This document shows, piece by piece, positions 45,686-54,368 of a stretch of 64,000 bases of DNA (positions are counted from its first letter, which is position 1; the number at the start of each line of letters is the position of its first letter). The stretch is from NCBI GenBank assembly GCA_963663025.1, contig OY760073.1, positions 1,426,001 to 1,490,000 on the forward strand, given 5' to 3'. The translations under genes and the position numbers were made by a program. Below the pieces are notes generated by a model, which was not told the DNA's origin, did no database searches, and saw only the letters and a list, made by a program, of their open reading frames with translations. This DNA comes from JAGWBF01 sp963663025 (lineage in GTDB: Bacteria; Chloroflexota; Dehalococcoidia; Lucifugimonadales; JAGWBF01).

Positions 45686-47140
45686 ATGCCAGCCAGAACA
45701 GGAAAACAGTACTTGGAAGGACTTAAGGAGAGGGCGCCTGAAGTGCACTTGGCTGGCGAGCGGGTGAAGGATGTAACCACCCATCCTGCCTTGAAGCGAG
45801 GGGCGGAGACCCTGGCCCGCCTTTACGAGATGCAGCATGAATCTGGCCTGAAAGACACAATGACCTACGAATCACCGACAACAGGGGACCCGGTGGGACT
45901 ATCCTTCATCGTCCCACGCTCAATAGAAGACTTGGAGAAACGCCGGGACATGATGTCGGCCTGGGCCCAGGTAAGCTGCGGGATGATGGGGAGGACTCCC
46001 GATTTCCTGAACGTCAGCATGATGGCCCTGGCGGAGGCGGGGGACTACTTCGGTCAGAACCGCCCCGAGTTCGCCCAGAACGTCCGCAACTACTACGAGT
46101 ACATTCGCGAAAACGACCTGTGCCTTACCCACACCCTCATCAATCTTCAGCGAAACCGCGCTCCGGGGGCAACACCCCTGGAGGACAGGGTCGATGTGGC
46201 CCTGGCGGTGGTCAAGGAGACCGATGCCGGGATCGTGGTGCGGGGGCCCCGTGTCCTCGCAACCCTGGGACCTCTGTCCGACGAGATTGCGGTCTATCCA
46301 GCCCGCTCCCACTATCTACCCAAGGACGGCACCGATCCCTACTCCTTCGCCTTCGCCATTCCCTGCGACACTCCCGGCCTCAAGTTCCTGTGCAGGGAAA
46401 GCCTGGATATGGGAAGGTCCCACTTCGACCATCCCCTGTCCTCTCGTTTCGAAGAGATGGATGCGGTGGTGTTCTTCGACGATGTCCTCGTCCCTTGGGA
46501 ACGGGTCTTCCTTCTTGGCCGGCCCGACCTTTGCAACGACCTTTCCATCCGCACCAACCAGTATGCCCACTCGGGACATCAGGTCGTTACAAAGAATGTG
46601 GTCAAGTGCGAGTTCATCCTGGGACTGGCTACGCTGATGACGCGCACCCTGGGGTCCCGCGGGTTGCCCCAGGTGCAGCAAATGCTTTCGGAGATCATCG
46701 AGAACCTGGAGGTCACCCGGGCGTGTCTCCGCGCCGCCGAGGTAGATGCCGAGGTCGACCAGTGGGGAGTGATGTGCCCGTCCACCAAGCCTTTGATGGT
46801 CGCCCGGAATGTCTTCATAAAGATGTACCCCAGAATGGCCGAGATTCTTCACCTACTTGGCTCCAGTAGCCTTATGGGCTTGCCCGCGGAAGCAGACCTG
46901 CAGGGTCCCCTGGCCGAGGACATCCACCGCTACCTTGATACCGACACAGCCTCCGCAGAAGAGAGGATCCGCCTTTTCCACCTCGCTTGGGATACCTGCT
47001 GCAGCGCCTTCGCATCCAGGCAGGTTCTATACGAGCGGTTCTTCCAGGGGGACCACCTCAGAAACGCTGTCATACTGAATAATCTGTACGAAACAGAGCC
47101 GGCAGTGCGGTGGGTCGAAGAGTTCCTGAACGCCGGCTAA
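45686..47140 (+). CDS. 4-hydroxyphenylacetate 3-monooxygenase (HpaB) family, oxygenase component
   Basis: 484 residues with the HpaB layout. The N-terminal MPARTGKQYLEGLKER is the family start. The middle has SCGMMGRTPDFLNVSMMA and the FADH2-binding LTHTLINLQRNR. The domain boundary DDVLVPWERVFLLG and a C-terminal helical part with LLGSSSLMGLPAEAD complete it. Such FADH2-dependent enzymes hydroxylate phenols and need a separate flavin reductase, which is not next to it. Some relatives are 4-hydroxybutyryl-CoA dehydratases, but those carry iron-sulfur Cys/His ligands that are not obvious here. Confidence 0.87.
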   Translation: MPARTGKQYLEGLKERAPEVHLAGERVKDVTTHPALKRGAETLARLYEMQHESGLKDTMTYESPTTGDPVGLSFIVPRSIEDLEKRRDMMSAWAQVSCGMMGRTPDFLNVSMMALAEAGDYFGQNRPEFAQNVRNYYEYIRENDLCLTHTLINLQRNRAPGATPLEDRVDVALAVVKETDAGIVVRGPRVLATLGPLSDEIAVYPARSHYLPKDGTDPYSFAFAIPCDTPGLKFLCRESLDMGRSHFDHPLSSRFEEMDAVVFFDDVLVPWERVFLLGRPDLCNDLSIRTNQYAHSGHQVVTKNVVKCEFILGLATLMTRTLGSRGLPQVQQMLSEIIENLEVTRACLRAAEVDAEVDQWGVMCPSTKPLMVARNVFIKMYPRMAEILHLLGSSSLMGLPAEADLQGPLAEDIHRYLDTDTASAEERIRLFHLAWDTCCSAFASRQVLYERFFQGDHLRNAVILNNLYETEPAVRWVEEFLNAG

Positions 47141-47248
47141 TCCGCATTCTCCCCTACCCCATCTAGTTCATCCCCGAGCCAGCAAGCCCGTTTGGCCGCC
47201 ATACTTTACGAATTTTCAGAATTCTATAAAATTTCGTCTATTTCGCCC

Positions 47249-47276
47249 TTGCAGGATTTTTACTTATGTTGATAGG
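47249..47276 (+). promoter_or_regulatory. Tentative promoter of the rsmH-ftsA-ftsZ operon
   Basis: TTGCAG at 47249-47254 and GATAGG at 47271-47276, 16 bases apart, lie in the AT-rich stretch just before the structured leader. The match to consensus is modest. Confidence 0.35.
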
Positions 47277-47296
47277 CTCAGGGAGATGAATGTGCG

Positions 47297-47386
47297 GGGG
47301 GCCAACCCGGGGACAGCTTCCCTGGGTTGGCAGGGCGGGGATTGTCCCCTTGGCCCCCTCACCGCGCTCCGGACTAACCGGAAGCG
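47297..47386 (+). ncRNA. Structured 5' leader before rsmH
   Basis: Four stems fit in 90 bases. Outer: GGGGGCCAA (47297-47305) with TTGGCCCCC (47350-47358). Hairpin 1: CCAACCC (47302-47308) with GGGTTGG (47324-47330), extended by GGGA/TCCC. Hairpin 2: GGGGA-TTG-TCCCC (47337-47349). Hairpin 3: CGC and TCCGG with CCGGA and GCG (47365-47386, one bulged A). The outer stem and hairpin 1 both need CCAA at 47302-47305, so they exclude each other, as in switches and attenuators. A further 230 bases without a gene follow before rsmH. An mraW-associated RNA motif is known in Actinobacteria; a relation cannot be judged here. Confidence 0.5.
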
Positions 47387-47622
47387 TCCCGTAGCAGGCT
47401 AGACCGAGAAAATCGCGGTCCAAGGTCTGCAGCGAGATTCGTGGGTGACTTCGCTTAGGATGTGGGGTGCTGGAGAGATGGTAAGTGTTCTAAGCGGGCC
47501 ATCCGCATGGCGGCTTATCGCCGAAGGGTAGCCTAAATCCGGGAAAGGGGCGGTAGATCGAGGTGGTTTTGGTCCTGGACAGGCGTATCCAAGTGTCGCC
47601 CAAATTGCCGGAGGGTGGTGTG

Positions 47623-48564
47623 GTGCGCAGTGAGGCAAAATACCTTCACCAGCCAGTCCTGTTACGGGAGACGGTAGCCTACCTTGCTGTGAAGGCGGGT
47701 GGGGTGTACGTAGATGCTACCGTTGGTGAAGGAGGGCATGCCCAAACCATCCTCCATGCTTCAATGCCCGGTGGTAGGCTTTTGGGTATTGACTTGGATC
47801 CCCAGGTGGTGGGCCGTGCTCGCCAGCGTCTTTGGCACCTCCCCAGTTCCAGTGTATTGGTGCAAGGCAGCTACGTCCGGATGGATGAGATGGCAGGTTC
47901 CCTGGGCTTCTCTCAACCTGATGGTGTTCTCATGGACCTTGGCATGTCTTCCTTTCAGGTGGACACCTATGGGCGGGGGTTCAGCGTCCAAGGAGAAGGG
48001 CCATTGGACATGCGCTTCGACCCTGATATGGAGACCAGCGCAGCCCACATACTCAATTCCTACTCCCGGGAGCAGCTGGCCGACATATTCTCCCAGTTTG
48101 GAGAGGAGCCTAGAGCTTGGTCAATCGCTCAGGCAGTGGTGGCGCACAGACCTCTGAACACCACGCTGGAGCTGGCGAACCTGGTGGCAAAGACGCTAGG
48201 CGGGCGAAAAAGAGGCATACACCCTGCTACCAAAGTCTTTCAGGCCCTGCGGATTTTCGTCAACGATGAACTGGAAAATATTAAGAAAGGTCTAAAGTCT
48301 GCCGTCGATCTGCTGAAGCCGGGAGGCCGATTGGTGGTGATCAGCTACCACAGCTTGGAAGACCGCATTGTCAAAAACTTCCTGGCCCAGGAATCCCGGG
48401 GCTGCATATGTCCTCCCAGCATCCCCCTTTGCGCTTGCAGCCACACCGCAATCCTAAAGACGCTAACCAGGAAGGTCGTCACTCCAACTCGTGAAGAAGT
48501 AAGCCAAAATCCCAGAAGTCGTAGCGCCCGGCTCCGGGCAGCAGAGCGCTTAAGCAATAGTTGA
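47623..48564 (+). CDS. rsmH: 16S rRNA (cytosine-1402-N4)-methyltransferase RsmH
   Basis: 313 residues from the GTG at 47623, seven bases after GGAGGG; a longer frame starts at 47563. Family marks: YLHQPVLLRETVAYL at the start, DATVGEGGHAQTIL (SAM motif I), LGIDLDPQVVGRARQRL, DGVLMDLGMSSFQVD, and the C-terminal LKPGGRLVVISYHSLEDRIVKNFL. It methylates 16S rRNA C1402 in the ribosomal P site. It heads the remnant of the dcw cluster, followed directly by ftsA; mraZ, ftsL, ftsI and all mur genes are absent. Confidence 0.95.
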   Translation: MRSEAKYLHQPVLLRETVAYLAVKAGGVYVDATVGEGGHAQTILHASMPGGRLLGIDLDPQVVGRARQRLWHLPSSSVLVQGSYVRMDEMAGSLGFSQPDGVLMDLGMSSFQVDTYGRGFSVQGEGPLDMRFDPDMETSAAHILNSYSREQLADIFSQFGEEPRAWSIAQAVVAHRPLNTTLELANLVAKTLGGRKRGIHPATKVFQALRIFVNDELENIKKGLKSAVDLLKPGGRLVVISYHSLEDRIVKNFLAQESRGCICPPSIPLCACSHTAILKTLTRKVVTPTREEVSQNPRSRSARLRAAERLSNS

Positions 48565-48600
48565 TCATGTCCCCCGATACATTAAGAAAGGAGGTGCGCA

Positions 48601-49845
48601 ATGCCGAATGACACTTACTACACCGCCATCGATATGGGCACTACCAAGATGTGTACCATTATCGCAAAGGTCGGTCCTGAAGGTGAGTTGAAGGTGTTGG
48701 GGACCGGGATCGTTCCATCGCAGGGGATGCACAAAGGAAGGGTTGAAAACATACCGGAAACCCAAGAAGCGGTTAGAGCATCCCTTGATGAAGCCCAAAG
48801 GTACTTGGGACGCCCCATTACCTGGGCATACCTGGGTGTCACCGGAAACCACATCTCATGCGTCAATACCACCGGACTTATCAACAGCTCAGGAAGAGAC
48901 AACTCCATTTCTGCCCGGGATGTGGAGCAGCTGATACGTTCTTCTTGTTCACCCGTCTCCAGTGGCAAGGAGATACTCCACGTTATTCCGATGAGCTACG
49001 CCGTAGACGGGCTAAGAGGTGTGAGAAATCCCGTTGGTCTGCATGCCGAACGGCTTCAGCTTGAGTCCCATGTGGTCCTCGGAGACGGTCCTATCCTTCG
49101 GAACCTGGTGAAAGCCGTCGAAGGCTGCAAGGTCTCGGTCCGCAGCTTGGTGCTGCAGCAAATCGCCGCAGCCGAAGCCGCCTTGACCGAGGATGAGCGA
49201 GAGGTCGGGGTTGTGCTGGTCGACATTGGAGGCGGGACCACCGACGTAGTCCTTCTCAAGGCGGGCAGTCCCTGGTACAACGCTGTCATACCCGTCGGAG
49301 GGATACAGGTGACCAGGGACCTATCGGTGGCCACCGGGTTGCCCTTCTACGCGGCCGAGGAGCTGAAGATCAGGTACGGGCATGCAAACCCTGAGGCGAT
49401 ACCTGCCGACGAAGAGGTGCAGATACCCGGGTACCAGGGAGAGCCCAAGAGGATGGTCCATCGGCGAGCCTTGTGCCAGCCAATCTATGAGCGCATGGCA
49501 GAGATCCTGAAAATGGTCCTGTCCCACGTGAAGGAAGCTGGACTTCGCCAGATACCGCCGGGAGGGATCGTACTCATCGGAGGAAGCGCTGAACTCCCGG
49601 GGCTGGCTGATCTAGTTGCCCGGGCAACGGGTTCTCCGACCCGGATCGGATACCCCGACGGGATCATGGGTCTGCCTGCAGACCTGAGGAAGCCGGGCTT
49701 TTCCACCAGCGTAGGCACCCTGATTTGGGGAATCAAGCATCAGGGGCAGCCCCATCCGGTCGTTACCGGAGGCAACTGGAATCCCGGGAAACAGAAGTCC
49801 TGGTTCAGCAAGTTCAAGAGGAGTCCTGAGGAAGTAGCGGCCTAG
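48601..49845 (+). CDS. ftsA: Cell division protein FtsA
   Basis: 414 residues, actin fold that links FtsZ filaments to the membrane. Seen: AIDMGTTKMCTII (phosphate 1), VVLVDIGGGTTDVVLL (phosphate 2), the SHS2-insert region about residues 80-160, and GGIVLIGGSAELPGLADLV (adenosine). The end, QKSWFSKFKRSP, is the short amphipathic membrane-targeting helix. AGGAGG lies just upstream of the ATG. It is 36 bases after rsmH and 52 before ftsZ. Confidence 0.93.
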   Translation: MPNDTYYTAIDMGTTKMCTIIAKVGPEGELKVLGTGIVPSQGMHKGRVENIPETQEAVRASLDEAQRYLGRPITWAYLGVTGNHISCVNTTGLINSSGRDNSISARDVEQLIRSSCSPVSSGKEILHVIPMSYAVDGLRGVRNPVGLHAERLQLESHVVLGDGPILRNLVKAVEGCKVSVRSLVLQQIAAAEAALTEDEREVGVVLVDIGGGTTDVVLLKAGSPWYNAVIPVGGIQVTRDLSVATGLPFYAAEELKIRYGHANPEAIPADEEVQIPGYQGEPKRMVHRRALCQPIYERMAEILKMVLSHVKEAGLRQIPPGGIVLIGGSAELPGLADLVARATGSPTRIGYPDGIMGLPADLRKPGFSTSVGTLIWGIKHQGQPHPVVTGGNWNPGKQKSWFSKFKRSPEEVAA

Positions 49846-49897
49846 ACCACGAGAGTGAAACAGGAGACAGAGGAAAAAGGTATGATAGGAGGAGAGG

Positions 49898-51052
49898 ATG
49901 ACTAGTGCGGATAACCAAGGCTGGAAAGAGGAGGATCAGGAAGTTATGCAGATGGATACCGAAACGGGAAGGACCCCCGGACAACCAGTAATAAAGGTAT
50001 TGGGCGTGGGTGGAGCTGGATGCAACGCCATAAGCCGTATGTTCAAAGAGCGCCTGGCCATGATTCAGTACTACGGCGTCAACACCGATGCCCAGCACCT
50101 GTTCCGGTGCGACATCAGCAACCGAGTTCCCATCGGCCAGGACATGACCAAGGGCTTGGGAGCTGGAGCCAATCCGGATCTCGGTAGGCAAGCTGCCGAG
50201 GAGAGTCGTGAAGAGCTCGCAGAAGCTGTCGCCGGGGCCGACATGGTCTTCCTTGCGGTAGGAATGGGCGGAGGTACCGGCACGGGTGCAGCCCCCGTGG
50301 TTGCGCAACTGGCCAAAGAGGCTGGCGCCCTCACTGTAGCTGTCGTCAGCAGGCCATTCGATTTCGAATCAGCCGTACGCAGGAAGAACGCTGAAGAGGG
50401 CATTGAGAACCTGAAGGGCCACGTAGATACCCTGATAGTGATTCCCAACGATCGCCTTCTTGAAATGGACCGCAACAAGGAGCAGACCTACAGCTGGGAA
50501 GATGCGCTGCGCTTGGCAGACTCCGTTCTACAGCAGGGAATCCAGGCCATTGCCGAGGTGGTAACCGTGCCCGGCGAGATCAACATCGACTTCGCCGACG
50601 TGAAGACCATTCTGGGTGGAGCCGGCCAGTCTTGGCTCGCTATTGGTAAGGGTAAGGGCGAGACCCGCGCCAAGGATGCCGCCAAGCAGGCGACCAAGAG
50701 CCCGCTGCTTGATATCAACATCGACGGCGCCAAGCGCATACTCTTCGTCATCACCGGAGGCAACACTCTCAGCCTCAAGGAGGTCCAAGAAGCTGCCGAT
50801 GTGGTCCATGAGCTTGCCGACCCTGAAGCCAACGTCATTTTTGGGACTTCCCGAGACGCCAAGATGGACGACGAAGTCAAGGTAACCATGGTGGCGGCAT
50901 CGTTCCCCGTGGCCCAGGACGACCTGGTCCAAAGGGACGAAGACCTTCGGAAGCTGCTGCGCGATGCCACCCCCGACGACTCGGATGATCTGGACATCCC
51001 CAGCTTTCTTAGGAGGCAACCTGCCCAGCGAGGTAGGGGGCTACTCCGGTAG
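49898..51052 (+). CDS. ftsZ: Cell division GTPase FtsZ
   Basis: 384 residues, ATG at 49898 after AGGAGG. Tubulin fold: VIKVLGVGGAGCNAI (T1), GMGGGTGTGAAPVVA (the GTP signature), RPFDFESAVRR, PNDRLL and the T7 catalytic loop NIDFADVKTI. The C-terminal linker is very short, about 30 residues, and ends in DDLDIPSFLRRQ, the conserved peptide that binds FtsA. An almost linker-less FtsZ fits a reduced division machine. The last gene of the operon. Confidence 0.95.
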   Translation: MTSADNQGWKEEDQEVMQMDTETGRTPGQPVIKVLGVGGAGCNAISRMFKERLAMIQYYGVNTDAQHLFRCDISNRVPIGQDMTKGLGAGANPDLGRQAAEESREELAEAVAGADMVFLAVGMGGGTGTGAAPVVAQLAKEAGALTVAVVSRPFDFESAVRRKNAEEGIENLKGHVDTLIVIPNDRLLEMDRNKEQTYSWEDALRLADSVLQQGIQAIAEVVTVPGEINIDFADVKTILGGAGQSWLAIGKGKGETRAKDAAKQATKSPLLDINIDGAKRILFVITGGNTLSLKEVQEAADVVHELADPEANVIFGTSRDAKMDDEVKVTMVAASFPVAQDDLVQRDEDLRKLLRDATPDDSDDLDIPSFLRRQPAQRGRGLLR

Positions 51053-51142
51053 TCCGTCAAGGACCAAGTAATATTCCCGGTCGCCATTGGTATATTTGAT
51101 CATCTTTGGGACTAGTTAAGGCACAGGCACCGGGAACCTTTC

Positions 51143-51173
51143 AGGGGCCACCCTTTCGAGGGTGGCCTCTTTT
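51143..51173 (+). terminator. Intrinsic terminator after ftsZ
   Basis: GGCCACCCT (51146-51154) pairs with AGGGTGGCC (51159-51167) around a TTCG tetraloop, extended by three pairs below and followed by TTTTAT. Confidence 0.92.
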
Positions 51174-51270
51174 ATATGTCTCAAGATTGGGAAATAGATG
51201 CCATCCACTTCTTGTCCTTGAATGTGCGGATTTGCAACCCAAAGAGTCCCAATTTTCGGTCAAATGTCTA

Positions 51271-51300
51271 TTGACATTTAGTAATTGCTTAGCCAATAAT
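51271..51300 (+). promoter_or_regulatory. Candidate nrdR promoter
   Basis: TTGACA at 51271-51276 and AATAAT at 51295-51300, 18 bases apart. The NrdR-box pair lies just downstream, where a bound repressor would block initiation. A second TTGACA at 51361 has no good -10. Confidence 0.55.
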
Positions 51301-51311
51301 CATAGCCCGCC

Positions 51312-51358
51312 ATACGAAATGTTGTGGTTTTGGTGCCACATGGCACAATATATAGTGC
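51312..51358 (+). promoter_or_regulatory. Pair of NrdR-box-like operators
   Basis: Box 2, GGCACAATATATAGTGCC (51342-51359), is palindromic except for one pair and matches the NrdR consensus core. Box 1, ATACGAAATGTTGTGG (51312-51327), is a weaker match. Their centres are 31 bases apart, three helical turns, the spacing known for NrdR box pairs. The boxes precede nrdR itself and, downstream, nrdJ. Confidence 0.75.
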
Positions 51359-51402
51359 CATTGACAGCTGTGTCTGGATATTCTTCGGGTGATTGGTAAG
51401 CT

Positions 51403-51924
51403 ATGCAATGTCCCTATTGCAATCACGATGACTCCAAGGTGATTGATTCCCGCACGTCCGAAAATGGCGTTCGCCGGCGTCGGGAATGCATCCGCTGCGG
51501 CCTTCGCTTCACAACCTATGAGAATGTGCACCGTCCCGCCCTGCTGGTGGTGAAGAACGACGTGAGGCGGGAAGAGTTCAGCAGGGACAAGCTTAGGGAC
51601 GGAATCGCCCGTGCCTGCACCAAGCGACCCATCTCCTACGACAAGATCGAAGAAATGGCGGCGGACATAGAGACCAGTCTCCATGACACCGGTAACATCG
51701 AGGTTCATTCCAACGAGATAGGCCGCATGGTCATGGACCGGCTCCGTGGTTTGGATCGCGTCGCATATGTGCGATTCGCAAGCGTTTACCGCGACTTCCA
51801 GGACATCGAGAGCTTCGAGGAGGTTGTAAGAGACCTCCGGGAGGAGGCGGGGCAGCGTTCAACAGGGGACGAAGCGTCCACAAGATCCAGGTCTGGCCGA
51901 CGGCAGCAACAGCGACTGCTGTAA
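51403..51924 (+). CDS. nrdR: Transcriptional repressor NrdR
   Basis: 173 residues. N-terminal zinc ribbon with Cys3, Cys6, Cys31 and Cys34 (MQCPYCNHDD and ECIRCGLRF), then the ATP-cone (VVKNDVRREEFSRDKLRDGI, CTKRPISYDKIEEM, RVAYVRFASVYRDF). It senses ATP/dATP and shuts down ribonucleotide reductase genes. The C-terminal 20 residues are Arg/Ser/Gln-rich. It lies directly upstream of nrdJ with an operator pair ahead, which gives a closed feedback loop. Confidence 0.95.
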   Translation: MQCPYCNHDDSKVIDSRTSENGVRRRRECIRCGLRFTTYENVHRPALLVVKNDVRREEFSRDKLRDGIARACTKRPISYDKIEEMAADIETSLHDTGNIEVHSNEIGRMVMDRLRGLDRVAYVRFASVYRDFQDIESFEEVVRDLREEAGQRSTGDEASTRSRSGRRQQQRLL

Positions 51925-51973
51925 GCAATATTTTCTATTCATATAGGAACCGTAAGGGGAGGCTCAATCAGCA

Positions 51974-54367
51974 ATGTCATCCAACATCGAACATGGTCAA
52001 AATATAGGCACGCTGGAAGTGAGGAACCGCGTCAAGAAAGCCCTGGAGGCTTCCGGCGATCTGAAGAAGGCCGTCGGAAGCAGCCACAGCCTGAGCGACA
52101 ACTCCCTGGCAGTCCTGGAACGCCGCTACCTTGCCAAGGACCGGGAGGGCACTGTCATTGAAGACCCCGACGAGATGTTCAGGCGAGTAGCCCGCAACCT
52201 GGCTAAGGCTGACCGGTTGTACGGGGCCACCGAAGAAGAGGTACAGGCTACCGAAGAAGAGTTCTACAAGACGATGGCTTCTCTGGACTATCTGCCCAAT
52301 TCACCCACGTTGATGAATGCCGGCAGGGAACTGCAGATGCTATCGGCGTGCTTCGTTCTGCCCGTCGAAGACTCCATGGAAGCCATCTTCGAGACAGTCA
52401 AACAGGCGACGCTGGTGCAGAAGAGCGGAGGCGGCACCGGGTTCGCATTCAGCCGCCTCCGTCCCGAGGGCGATATAGTGGGCTCCACGGGAGGAGTTGC
52501 CAGCGGCCCTGTAAGCTTCATGAGGGCCTTCGATGGGGCCACTGAGGCGGTGAAACAGGGTTCCACCCGGCGGGGCGCCAACATGGGCATCCTGCGGGTA
52601 AATCACCCGGATATCCTCAAGTTCATAACGTCAAAGGAAGATGGGCACAGCATCTCCAACTTCAACATCTCCGTTGCGGTAACCGAAGATTTCATGGCCA
52701 AGGTGGACAAGGGAGAAGAGTACGATCTGGTCAACCCTCGCAGCGGCAAAATCGAAGGCAGGCTGAACGCCCGCCAGGTATTCGAGCTCCTGGTCCAGAT
52801 GGCATGGAAGACCGGTGACCCGGGAATCGTGTTCCTGGACCGCATCAACAGGGACAATCCCACTCCCAACCTGGGAACAATTGAGAGCACCAACCCCTGC
52901 GGGGAGCAGCCCCTTCTTCCCTACGAGTCCTGCAACCTGGGGTCCGTCAATCTGGCCCAGATGGTGCAGAGCACAGGCGACAGCATCGAGATCGACTGGG
53001 ACAAGATGGCCCGGGTGATAGCCGTTGCCGTCCACACTCTGGAAAACGTGATCGACATGAACGACTATCCCATCCAGGCCATCGAAGATATGAGCAAGAA
53101 GACTCGGCGCATCGGCTTGGGGGTTATGGGATTCGCTGGCCTGCTGATCCAGCTAGGAATCCCCTATGCTTCCGAGGCTGCCTTGGGCGTGGCCGAAGAA
53201 ATCATGACCTTTATCCAACGCAAGACCCACGAAGCATCCGTTTCGCTGGCGGCACGACGGGGCACCTTCCCTGCATGGCCGGGCAGCATATATGACCGGC
53301 CCGACGGCCCGCGGATGCGCAACTCGGCCCCTACCACCATCGCCCCGACCGGCACCATCAGCATTATCGCGGGCTGTTCCAGCGGCATAGAGCCGTTGTT
53401 CGCTCTCAGCTACGTGCGCAACGTGATGGACAACACCATGCTGGTGGAAGGCAACTCCATCTTTGAATCCGTGGCCAAGCATGAGGGCTTTTACTCAGTG
53501 GACCTCATGGAGGAGTTGGCCCATAAGGGCAGCTTGCACGAGCTAAACGGCGCGGTCCCCGACTGGGTGAAGGACCTGTTCGCTACCTCCCACGACATCA
53601 GCCCCGAGTGGCACGTGAAGATGCAAGCCGCCTTCCAGAGGCACACCGACAATGCGGTCTCAAAGACCATCAACTTCCCCAACGAGGCAACCCAGGAAGA
53701 CATAGCTGATGCCTACATGCTTGCCTACAAGATGGGTTGCAAGGGGATCACCATATACCGGGATGGCAGCAAGGAAAACCAGGTGCTGAGCACCGGCGAG
53801 ACCCACAGGGAGCCCGACGCGGATGATGCTGCCGACGTTGGGCCCGGCAGCACCCTTACACCGAGGGAACGCCCCTCGGAAATGCTGGGCATCACCGAGC
53901 GCATCAAGACCGGCCATGGGACGATGTACATTACAATCAACTTCGACGAAGAGCAGAGGCCCTTCGAAGTGTTCTCGACCCTGGGCAAGGCCGGCGGCTG
54001 CGATTCAGCCCAGCTTGAAGCCATCTCCCGCCTGGTCTCCCTGGCCCTTCGTTCAGGTGTGGACATCAGGGAAGTGGTCAGCCAGTTGAAGGGCATCACT
54101 TGCTGTCCGGCGTGGGACAATGGCGCTCTCGTGCGCTCTGCCCCCGATGCCGTAGCCTTGGCCCTGGAACGGCGAATCTCCTCGGAGGTGGCCCATGGGC
54201 CCATCGACGGCTCCCAGCTGAAGCTGTTCGCATCGACGGAAAAGCGCCAGTCCTGGGACCTGTCGGGGGATCTGCCCCGCACCCGGTGCCCCGACTGCAA
54301 TGCCCCCGTCGCCTACCAGGAAGGCTGTCTGCTTTGCGCTTCCTGCGGTTGGAACAAGTGTGGTTAG
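51974..54367 (+). CDS. nrdJ: Ribonucleoside-diphosphate reductase, adenosylcobalamin-dependent (class II)
   Basis: 797 residues. Seen: DYLPNSPTLMNAGRELQMLSACFVLPVEDSME in two parts (NSPTLMNAG, then SACFVLPVEDSM: catalytic Cys region), STNPCGEQPLLPYESCNLGSVNLA, the NxCxE active site, and PTGTISIIAGCSSGIEP. The last 90 residues carry a Cys-rich end (CPDCNAPVAYQEGC, CASCGWNKC), the thiol shuttle typical of NrdJ. No NrdA/B beta subunit is needed. It requires B12, so the cell must import or make cobalamin. It follows nrdR by 49 bases. Confidence 0.93.
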   Translation: MSSNIEHGQNIGTLEVRNRVKKALEASGDLKKAVGSSHSLSDNSLAVLERRYLAKDREGTVIEDPDEMFRRVARNLAKADRLYGATEEEVQATEEEFYKTMASLDYLPNSPTLMNAGRELQMLSACFVLPVEDSMEAIFETVKQATLVQKSGGGTGFAFSRLRPEGDIVGSTGGVASGPVSFMRAFDGATEAVKQGSTRRGANMGILRVNHPDILKFITSKEDGHSISNFNISVAVTEDFMAKVDKGEEYDLVNPRSGKIEGRLNARQVFELLVQMAWKTGDPGIVFLDRINRDNPTPNLGTIESTNPCGEQPLLPYESCNLGSVNLAQMVQSTGDSIEIDWDKMARVIAVAVHTLENVIDMNDYPIQAIEDMSKKTRRIGLGVMGFAGLLIQLGIPYASEAALGVAEEIMTFIQRKTHEASVSLAARRGTFPAWPGSIYDRPDGPRMRNSAPTTIAPTGTISIIAGCSSGIEPLFALSYVRNVMDNTMLVEGNSIFESVAKHEGFYSVDLMEELAHKGSLHELNGAVPDWVKDLFATSHDISPEWHVKMQAAFQRHTDNAVSKTINFPNEATQEDIADAYMLAYKMGCKGITIYRDGSKENQVLSTGETHREPDADDAADVGPGSTLTPRERPSEMLGITERIKTGHGTMYITINFDEEQRPFEVFSTLGKAGGCDSAQLEAISRLVSLALRSGVDIREVVSQLKGITCCPAWDNGALVRSAPDAVALALERRISSEVAHGPIDGSQLKLFASTEKRQSWDLSGDLPRTRCPDCNAPVAYQEGCLLCASCGWNKCG

Positions 54368-54368
54368 G

